A program made the position numbers and the translations under genes. Of a DNA stretch of 60,828 nt, positions 54,745 to 60,828 are shown one piece after another (position 1 is the stretch's first letter; each line of letters opens with the position of its first letter). This DNA comes from Bacteroidota bacterium (lineage in GTDB: Bacteria > Bacteroidota > Ignavibacteria > Ignavibacteriales > Melioribacteraceae): positions 1-60,828 of the forward strand of contig JAHISP010000083.1 of assembly GCA_018818165.1 (NCBI GenBank), in the 5' to 3' direction. The notes under the pieces were generated by a model. The model was not told the DNA's origin. It saw only the letters and a list, made by a program, of their open reading frames with translations, and searched no databases.

Positions 54745-55584
54745 TTAATCTATAGCAACTGTAACGCCTATTCCAAGTACACCATCTATCATATCACTAA
54801 TTTCATCCTTCAAATAGATTTTATAAAATATTTTTGGGCTAACAACCGAACCTTTCCATTGAGTTCCAAAATTAAGCATATTAACAAAGCGATCACTAAT
54901 ATTATCTATATCTTCTGTTAAAATTACCACACCAAGTAGTTCAACATCAAACAATAAGTTGTTTGCTTTATACCCAGCATCAAATCCATAATGAATAAAT
55001 AATTCCCCATTGGCGTTATTGTCTCCAGTTGGTAAAATAAAATTAGGACCTACTTCAAACACAACATTAAAATTTTCTCTGCTAATTCTATGATGGGCAT
55101 AGTTAACATATATGCCCATGGTGTTTGGTGCAAATTTTTGTAGATCATAATAATTGCTGTATAAACCGTTTATAGCTGCATTTTTTTCAGCTGTAGGCAA
55201 ATACACGCCTACTGAAAAAACTGATCTGCTATTATTGATAATTTTCTTATTTGTTTGTATCCCAATAAAAATATTTCCAATCCCTTGTTTTTCATAATGA
55301 TATTTCCACCAAGAAGTTTCAAAATCATAGTTTGTATTTATATATGGAATACTACTTATTAAATTTAATTTTGAACTTATTGGAATATTGAGATAAACCT
55401 GATAAACCCCAGAAAATGCAGACATATTATAATTGCTTGAGTAAAAAGTTTTATCAAAACTAAAGCCGAACTGTTTAGTTGTATCTGGCAAAGTTTGCAG
55501 ATTTATTGTCTGCGCTAAACAAATGTTAATTGATAAAAACATTAGTAAATAAATAAGTTTAATTTTGACGGAATTGATTTTCAT
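54745..55584 (-). CDS. Predicted outer-membrane beta-barrel protein
   Basis: 279 residues from the ATG at 55584 (GGAGGC upstream; an in-frame ATG four codons earlier overlaps that site). The signal peptide is IKLIYLLMFLSINICLAQT. The mature region is built of alternating amphipathic strands (LNLISSIPYINTNYDFETSW, RSVFSVGVYLPTAEKNAAIN, NVVFEVGPNFILPTGDNNAN) typical of barrels. It resembles proteins annotated as transporter/phenol-degradation-type outer-membrane proteins, but the family is not certain. Its substrate is unknown. Confidence 0.7.
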   Translation of the reverse strand: MKINSVKIKLIYLLMFLSINICLAQTINLQTLPDTTKQFGFSFDKTFYSSNYNMSAFSGVYQVYLNIPISSKLNLISSIPYINTNYDFETSWWKYHYEKQGIGNIFIGIQTNKKIINNSRSVFSVGVYLPTAEKNAAINGLYSNYYDLQKFAPNTMGIYVNYAHHRISRENFNVVFEVGPNFILPTGDNNANGELFIHYGFDAGYKANNLLFDVELLGVVILTEDIDNISDRFVNMLNFGTQWKGSVVSPKIFYKIYLKDEISDMIDGVLGIGVTVAID

Positions 55585-55596
55585 TTTTGCCTCCAT

Positions 55597-55847
55597 TTAG
55601 TTTGCATGAAAAATATTTTTTATTTTTTTTGAAAAAAGAATGATTTAATACAACCCTACACAGTACTGACACACCTTCATATTTTTTAAAAACAACTTAA
55701 TTAATAAGCTATTGAATTCCAAGATTTGAATAAGCATAAAACTGGAACCCGAATTACTTTCTTGCTTCTAATTAGTTTCTATAGTGAGTGTGAATGGATT
55801 TTGCATGATAACTTTGTTAAATCCCTTTTTAGATATTAGTGAAAGTA
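55597..55847. other. Intergenic region, possible unannotated plus-strand transcript
   Basis: No protein-coding frame of note. A plus-strand terminator at its right edge, with no plus-strand gene before it, hints at a small RNA or a relic gene. Part of the region must also contain the promoter of the minus-strand barrel gene. Confidence 0.35.
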
Positions 55848-55851
55848 CAAA

Positions 55852-55883
55852 CCTTGGAGGTTTCAAAAACCTCCAAGGTTTTT
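55852..55883 (+). terminator. Strong hairpin with plus-strand T-run
   Basis: AACCTTGGAGGTTT-CAAA-AACCTCCAAGGTT followed by TTTTT. It is a near-perfect 13-bp stem. The T-run is on the plus strand, although both neighbouring genes are on the minus strand. It resembles the cysK terminator in sequence (AACCTTG...AAGGTTTTTT). Confidence 0.7.
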
Positions 55884-55887
55884 TGCT

Positions 55888-56361
55888 TTATCCTTCAATC
55901 AAATTTTTCAACTGAAACTCATGCCTAATTGGATGCATAACTGCATGTTCAAGCATAGCATCAATGCAATAATCAACATCCCAATTTGATTTAAATGTTG
56001 GCGAGTGGAATTTTTCTTCTGCAAGATCAGCAAGTGGTATGCGCCATTTTTCCAATAAGTAGATTATATATTCATCCGCTTCATTTTCAATTTTATCTGC
56101 TTCGGGTGCTGGCTTAATTTCTAGATCTGGAAGTTCCAACTTGCTGCATATCCAAACCATGTATCCACGTGCTGCTCTAAATACGTGGTGAAGAAGTGTG
56201 TTTAATGATTTATAATCTGGATCTTCAGTTTTGGGCAACGCAATATTTAATCTTTTAGCCTCACGCCAAACCAATAAAAAAGAACGCAAATATTTTTCAT
56301 GCAATAAAACTAAAGTCCTAGCACCGTTATATTTATATTTTTTTAAGTTATTGGAGTTCAT
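55888..56361 (-). CDS. DinB/YfiT-like four-helix protein
   Basis: 157 residues with the layout of the DinB/YfiT metal-binding superfamily. The helix NTLLHHVFRAARGYMVWICS carries the first histidine. The C-terminal helix CIDAMLEHAVMHPIRHEFQL has the HxxxH-type ligands, followed by KNLIEG. DinB-like proteins include thiol-dependent transferases, but many have no assigned activity. AGGATAAAAA precedes the ATG. Confidence 0.75.
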   Translation of the reverse strand: MNSNNLKKYKYNGARTLVLLHEKYLRSFLLVWREAKRLNIALPKTEDPDYKSLNTLLHHVFRAARGYMVWICSKLELPDLEIKPAPEADKIENEADEYIIYLLEKWRIPLADLAEEKFHSPTFKSNWDVDYCIDAMLEHAVMHPIRHEFQLKNLIEG

Positions 56362-56492
56362 TTTTTATCCTTTCAATTATATTTTAAAATAACTATTAAG
56401 TGTAACTACTGCAAAAGAATTAGAGCCTTAGCTAGTTTCAATCAAATATTGATTGACTTTTATATGGCAAAGTATAAATTAATTAAATTTTA

Positions 56493-57308
56493 TTATTTCA
56501 AAAAGCTCAAAAATGGAATTTCATTTGAAAGAAAGAAGGATAAAAAACTAATTCCAAGCCATAAGCAGACAATTATTCCAATATACTTTAAAGTGTTTTC
56601 AGATCTAAACATTTTTGAAAAAGCAATGCCAACAACCACATAGAACCAAATTGAAAATAAATCTAACTTGCTTAATAAAAACCCGATAAATTTAGTTTTA
56701 TCCAAATCCAAAAATGTAGTGACACTTAAATCTGTAATCATTTTGCTCATCAACATTGCAATTACTAATTGAAGAATAACTTGCAAAACCAAAATATAAA
56801 ATGGTAAACCATATGCTACTAGTGAATCCCCGTATTGACCATCACTTTTGAGAACAAATTTACTTATTAATAAAAAGAATCCACTAATTATAAAAAAACT
56901 AATTGATGTGAAGAAAACGAACCCAATGATTTGTGGAATTAAGATTGTCAGCCCGCCATCTTCCATTCTTTTACGAATCATTTCTAACTGTATATCTGCT
57001 TGTTCTCTAGTGATCTGCCCACTTTCAACAATAACATCCAGCTTTTTTTCAATTGCCACGGTTTGCTTTTCCATGGAAGAATATTTTATTTGCGGATTTG
57101 TTTGCATAACTATAATTGAGATACTGGAAACAATAATAAAGACTAATAATGGAACTAACCAATCAATTATTTTAGAAGGAGTTTGAGCTATTTTTCGAAA
57201 TGTTTTCGAGGGTTCAGAAAACAAGCCCACTATTTTATTGGTGTGAGATAATTCATTGTCTTCAAAAAATTCATCTTCATTTAATTGGTTGTTGTTTAGT
57301 TCACCCAT
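56493..57308 (-). CDS. Yip1-domain membrane protein
   Basis: 271 residues. The N-terminal acidic segment is cytoplasmic, then VGLFSEPSKTFRKIAQTPSK (the typical Yip1 entry motif) leads into about five membrane helices (WLVPLLVFIIVSSISIIVM, FVFFTSISFFIISGFFLLIS and others). A coiled-coil loop (KQTVAIEKKLDVIVESGQIT) lies between helix 1 and 2. Bacterial Yip1 proteins have unknown function. GGAGGCAAA precedes the ATG. It lies 21 nt after the MutS-like gene and may be co-transcribed. Confidence 0.85.
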   Translation of the reverse strand: MGELNNNQLNEDEFFEDNELSHTNKIVGLFSEPSKTFRKIAQTPSKIIDWLVPLLVFIIVSSISIIVMQTNPQIKYSSMEKQTVAIEKKLDVIVESGQITREQADIQLEMIRKRMEDGGLTILIPQIIGFVFFTSISFFIISGFFLLISKFVLKSDGQYGDSLVAYGLPFYILVLQVILQLVIAMLMSKMITDLSVTTFLDLDKTKFIGFLLSKLDLFSIWFYVVVGIAFSKMFRSENTLKYIGIIVCLWLGISFLSFFLSNEIPFLSFLK

Positions 57309-57329
57309 TTTGCCTCCATTTCAACTAAT

Positions 57330-58952
57330 TTATTTATAATTACTCTGTAGCATTAATATTTTTGCAGTTTCTTTGGCTTTCTCTGTTACGGCATTAGGAT
57401 ATTTTTTTATTTCCAATAATTTTATTGCATTTCCATGAAAACATGAATCACGTTTTATCTTATAATCAAAAAAGTATTTATTGTTCTCAACTTGTTCATT
57501 GAAATGATACATCTCAAAACTATCACCTAATAAATTTTGTAACTCAATGTCATGAGTGGTAACTAAAACCAGGCTTTTATTATTTAAATAATCTAAAACT
57601 GCCGATGAGGATGCTAATCTCTCAATTGTATTTGTACCTCTAAATATTTCATCAATTAGGAACAAGTACTTTTCGCTTTTTTCAGAAAGTTTCATAAATT
57701 CTTGCAACTGCTCTACTTCAACAAAAAAGTAACTCTTTGAATCTCTTAGATTGTCCTCTCTTTTTATTGATGATTTAACAACAAACGGGAATGAACTAAA
57801 ATGTTTTGCGTGGCAAAGATATATTGTTTGAGCAAGTATAACATTAACTCCTACTGTCTTAATAAATGTTGTTTTACCCGCCATATTTGAACCAGTTATT
57901 AATGCAGATTTTTCTAAGGAATTTAGTGTATTTGTTATTGGTTCGGAGAGGAGTGGATGATATATATCTCCAAATGAAATATTGGCAGAATTATTAAAAG
58001 TAGGTGAACAAATATTAGGATTTTCTTCAATGTATGAGGCAAGTGAAATTAATGTATCAAGTTCCCCAATTGAAACAAAGATTTTTTCTATTTCAAATAA
58101 GTATTTTTCCAATGCAACGATAGTGCGTATGTAAGCAACTAAATCCATCAGCATGAATAAATTCAGATATCCAATTATTGCTTCGCCCAACTCACCCAAA
58201 GAAGATTTGTCAATAACTAGATAGCCGAGCTTTCGCCTCAATTTAGTAAGCAATGAACTATGTTTTTTAAGTAGTTCAATTTGTTCAATAGGTTCGTTTG
58301 TTTTGACTTTCGCAATTTTAATGCTAGCAAAAATAAGACGATTTAAACTGGATAACGCTAAAAAGTACTCATATATTTTATCTGTATATATTCTATTAAT
58401 AATAAAATTTGTTAAAATTACCGCGATAAAAGGGAAAAAGAAAAAGCTATTAATAGGAATTAGTATTAGAGAAAAAAACGATAAAAATGAAAGCAAATAA
58501 ATCCCCCAATAGTATTTTGGGCGAGATGGAAAAATTCCTAAAAGTATATTGGAAATAAAATAAGAACCTATATTATTAAGATTTAATAATGGAACCTGTA
58601 ACTCTTCACGCGTTTTAGTATTAGCATTTAAATACTTTGCTACGGAAATTCGTTTTTTTAGAACATTTTCATCCTTTTCGTATTTATGTAACAAATGATA
58701 TAGAAATTGCTGCCCAATACTTGATGAAGTTCTATCAAGAAGTGAAAAAATAGAATCAAAATTTAGATCAGTCCACGTTCGGCCGTTGATATATTCAGTT
58801 TCTGATTTCTTCTTTATATCATTATGATAAATAGAAATCAAATCAAAATTTCTGTGCTTTTTAATTGATTTAGCCCATCTATTTCTTATGATATTAATTT
58901 TCTTTTCTCTTATGAAATATGTTCCTATTACTTTAAATAAATTCTTTAGCAT
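57330..58952 (-). CDS. Membrane-associated MutS-like ATPase
   Basis: 540 residues from the ATG at 58952; an in-frame TTG five codons upstream is possible. It has a basic N-terminus, two membrane helices near 150-195 (YYWGIYLLSFLSFFSLILIP, FFFFPFIAVILTNFIINRIY), a MutS core-like helical region, and the MutS ABC ATPase. Walker A is ALITGSNMAGKTTFIKTVGV, Walker B YLFLIDEIFRGTNTIERLAS, followed by LVLVTTHDIELQNLL. It lacks the mismatch-recognition and connector domains, so it is not mismatch-repair MutS. Such membrane MutS relatives are known in Bacteroidota without assigned function. Confidence 0.88.
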   Translation of the reverse strand: MLKNLFKVIGTYFIREKKINIIRNRWAKSIKKHRNFDLISIYHNDIKKKSETEYINGRTWTDLNFDSIFSLLDRTSSSIGQQFLYHLLHKYEKDENVLKKRISVAKYLNANTKTREELQVPLLNLNNIGSYFISNILLGIFPSRPKYYWGIYLLSFLSFFSLILIPINSFFFFPFIAVILTNFIINRIYTDKIYEYFLALSSLNRLIFASIKIAKVKTNEPIEQIELLKKHSSLLTKLRRKLGYLVIDKSSLGELGEAIIGYLNLFMLMDLVAYIRTIVALEKYLFEIEKIFVSIGELDTLISLASYIEENPNICSPTFNNSANISFGDIYHPLLSEPITNTLNSLEKSALITGSNMAGKTTFIKTVGVNVILAQTIYLCHAKHFSSFPFVVKSSIKREDNLRDSKSYFFVEVEQLQEFMKLSEKSEKYLFLIDEIFRGTNTIERLASSSAVLDYLNNKSLVLVTTHDIELQNLLGDSFEMYHFNEQVENNKYFFDYKIKRDSCFHGNAIKLLEIKKYPNAVTEKAKETAKILMLQSNYK

Positions 58953-58967
58953 ATTTTCCCAATTCAA

Positions 58968-59240
58968 ATAATCGTTTTATTACTTATAAATTTTAACCGT
59001 AAGATAATATTTTCCAGCACACCATTACCTATAATATCCCTCAATTCATTTCTTGAAGGGCAACTTAAAAATAAGCTAGTTAAATTCAAAATGTGTAAAA
59101 TTTTTGTTAAATACCGTAATTTGAGTAGTGTAATCTCAGCCAATTTTTATTAAATAATATCTCAACTTGCACTGCTTCTCAAAAATACCATCAGAGTACT
59201 TAACCCATCATCTTTTATAAACTTAAAAAATTCTCGTTGA
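58968..59240. other. Intergenic spacer, no gene seen
   Basis: AT-rich spacer upstream of the MutS-like gene. No frame with codon use like the neighbouring genes. It should contain the promoter of the MutS-like/Yip1 transcript. Confidence 0.4.
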
Positions 59241-59539
59241 TCAAATAGTTTCCAATTCCTTTTTTTGTGTTTTGAACTTAGTATGCAAAGATATTTCATC
59301 CCCCTTTGCAAGGACTATCAACTGTGATAAGGAAATCAATTTTTCTTTACATACTGCCCTCTCTGTCTATTTGTTAAGGTTTCCCATTATTTTTATCTTA
59401 TCTTTTGGTGCAATGGTAATAAGCAAATCCCTTGTGCCAGATATTCTTACTCTTTTTGTTTGATTAGGAATTAAAGTGTATCCTAGCAAAAGAATACTCA
59501 CCGAGCCCTCTTCATATTTTAAAAATCTTTTACCTTGTT
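59241..59539 (-). pseudogene. Possible small gene remnant with one in-frame stop
   Basis: One minus-strand frame directly after the OmpA-domain gene reads SVSILLLGYTLIPNQTKRVR, then ISGTRDLLITIAPKDKIKIM, GNLNK, a TAG at 59367, then CKEKLISLSQLIVLAKGDEI and KKELETI to a TGA. The residue mix looks like real protein, and only one stop separates the two halves. There is no ATG at its start; a GTG near 59505 is the only candidate. The family is not recognised, and this may be chance. Confidence 0.3.
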
Positions 59540-59547
59540 TCTAAAAT

Positions 59548-60828
59548 CTATTTTCTAATTTCAATTTCTACTCGCCTATTCTTTATTCTTCCGTCTGCTG
59601 TTGAGTTTGAGAAAATTGGGTTTTCCTCTCCCTTCCCTTCCATAAAAAGTTGAGTTGAGTCGTATCGCTTTTTAATATAATTGAAAACGGCTTCCGCACG
59701 TTTTTGCGAAAGGGCAAGATTGGCGGCTTTTGTACCAATATTATCCGTATAACAAAATATTGTGGTTTCTGCATTATGATTTTGTTTTAATGCTTCGGCA
59801 ATTATATTTAAACTTGCTTTTGCGTCATCGTTAAGGTTTGAAGACATTGTAGAAAAATTTACCTTTGTTAATCTGATAATAACTACATCATCTTTGTCAA
59901 TAACTTCTGCATCATCCTTTAGATATTCCTCAAGATCTGAAGCAATTGATGACAAATTTTTATCAGGTAATATTTTATCTTCATCATTATTTACTTGTGG
60001 AAGTAAAGCTTCGCCTTGTTGAGTAAGGATAATTTCTTCCCAAGATTGCTCACCAGGTTCCAATCGTTTTGCAATTTCGGTTATATATCGCGCATTTTTA
60101 GCCGAGCTAAGAGCATTTTCAGTTAGATTTTTAATTTTTGAAAGTGAGTAGTTATCACTTTCAATAAGCAATGTTACTTCTGAAAGATAATCTTGGCTTT
60201 TCTTTAGAGTAATTGGAGCAAATTCCTCAGCTCCCTCATCAATAGCCAATTGAATTTCATTTCGTGTATCGTTAAGAAAATAATCCTTTAGTGAGGTATG
60301 TTTCGCCAAAGTATATTTTAACTTTGCTTCCATCGCAAATTCATTGGCTTTGTCAAATTTTTCATTTTCAAAAGCTTCTGCAGACTCAATTAATAATTCC
60401 TCGCCTTCTTTCCAAATATCATATGTATATTTTTCGGCTTCTACTGTTTTTGCATCTCGGCGAGCATTAATAACCTCATGATATTCTTTTGAAAATGCTG
60501 TTGCATTTTTTGAGGCATCTTCAAATAATAATTCAGTATCAGAAATTAATTTGTCTATCTCGCTTAATTTTCTACCAATTGAAATTGCATCTAAAGTTGA
60601 TAACATTTTGTCCTCAGCCTTAGCGAAGGAAATAGGTGCTAGCAGTTGAGCAAAGTATTTATTTGTTTCACCAATCACTTCAGAATTATCAGTAAGTTTT
60701 TTAGCCTTGCTGCTATATAACTTTGCTGTGGAATAATAGTCATCTGTTGTATTAAGATATTTCTTTGTTTGTTCTAAATTACCGTCATCATATTCATTAA
60801 GAGCCTCATTTAATTTCATTTCTCCAAG
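59548..60828 (-). CDS. OmpA-domain protein with helical repeat region (5' end outside window)
   Basis: At least 426 residues, continuing past the window edge. The first visible Met (60819) has no proper ribosome-binding site and the frame stays open to the border, so the true start, signal peptide and perhaps a lipobox lie outside. The N-terminal part is long helical and Ala/Lys/Glu-rich (SSKAKKLTDNSEVIGETNKY, AEAFENEKFDKANEFAMEAK), like coiled-coil or DUF4398-type repeats. The C-terminal 120 residues are an OmpA domain (TTIFCYTDNIGTKAANLALS, RAEAVFNYIKKRYDST, DGRIKNRRVEIEIRK). Probably a peptidoglycan-binding outer-membrane lipoprotein. Confidence 0.85.
   Translation of the reverse strand, partial: LGEMKLNEALNEYDDGNLEQTKKYLNTTDDYYSTAKLYSSKAKKLTDNSEVIGETNKYFAQLLAPISFAKAEDKMLSTLDAISIGRKLSEIDKLISDTELLFEDASKNATAFSKEYHEVINARRDAKTVEAEKYTYDIWKEGEELLIESAEAFENEKFDKANEFAMEAKLKYTLAKHTSLKDYFLNDTRNEIQLAIDEGAEEFAPITLKKSQDYLSEVTLLIESDNYSLSKIKNLTENALSSAKNARYITEIAKRLEPGEQSWEEIILTQQGEALLPQVNNDEDKILPDKNLSSIASDLEEYLKDDAEVIDKDDVVIIRLTKVNFSTMSSNLNDDAKASLNIIAEALKQNHNAETTIFCYTDNIGTKAANLALSQKRAEAVFNYIKKRYDSTQLFMEGKGEENPIFSNSTADGRIKNRRVEIEIRK

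Noticed and set aside
59272-59463. 63-codon plus-strand frame with a hydrophobic stretch
   Set aside because: It is antisense to a more protein-like minus-strand frame, lacks a ribosome-binding site, and resembles no family.

Overview
The window looks like a chromosomal segment of a Bacteroidota/Chlorobi-group bacterium, most likely of the class Ignavibacteria. The DNA is strongly AT-rich. It carries Bacteroidota-type genes: an AURKAIP1/COX24-like 30-residue basic protein, a DUF4783-like protein, OmpA-type and TorF-type outer-membrane proteins, and a membrane-anchored MutS-like ATPase. The murein genes predict a Gram-negative meso-DAP wall. The taxonomic call is inference from gene content and would need the full 16S sequence.

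Layout, left to right. (1) 1-378: the 5' part of a 16S rRNA gene on the minus strand, with a TTGACA/TAAGTT promoter and a leader containing boxA-like and hairpin signals. (2) 960-1880: a decayed region with the C-terminal remnant of an IS256/Mutator-family transposase. (3) 1981-2730: a GNAT acetyltransferase. (4) 2740-18911, minus strand: a complete compact division and cell-wall (dcw) operon, mraZ-rsmH-ftsL-ftsI-murE-murF-mraY-murD-ftsW-murG-murC-ftsQ-ftsA-ftsZ. It begins at a promoter overlapping MraZ boxes and ends at a terminator after ftsZ; most junctions overlap by 1-8 nt. (5) 19051-20201: tRNA-Thr(CGT) and a small HU-TPR-COX24-like operon. (6) 20477-31560: a small membrane protein, oligoendopeptidase F, an AddA-like helicase-nuclease with an apparent Fe-S cysteine set, a giant NtrY-like kinase, a DUF4783-like protein and an FN3 lipoprotein. 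(7) 31664-34692: pyrR-pyrB-pyrC with a promoter and a possible Shine-Dalgarno-sequestering leader hairpin. (8) 34716-37764: an OmpA-family protein and an N-terminally truncated DnaE-like gene whose 5' edge lies on a perfect 14-bp inverted repeat. (9) 37978-42673: rnpB, recJ, yebC, ruvC, ruvA and two small unknown genes. (10) 42721-49527: a PAS histidine kinase, a TauE/methyltransferase/YwiC-like cluster, recQ, and a REP-associated tyrosine transposase (RAYT) flanked by its REP hairpins, including a 131-bp tandem array. (11) 49782-51563: cysE-cysK. (12) 51682-54663: a LytTR regulator with a degenerate receiver, divergent from a TorF-like porin and an ammonium transporter, with a 12-bp inverted repeat at the regulator's 5' end. 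(13) 54745-60828: an outer-membrane protein, a DinB-like protein, a Yip1 protein, the MutS-like membrane ATPase, a possible gene remnant, and an OmpA-domain protein cut by the window end.

Most of the window is housekeeping: envelope synthesis, pyrimidine synthesis, recombination and repair, and cysteine synthesis. The most interesting accessory features are the RAYT/REP block, the half-DnaE with its palindrome, the pseudo-receiver LytTR regulator beside amt, and the kinase gene overlapping a recombination nuclease gene. I found no CRISPR array, prophage or toxin-antitoxin module.
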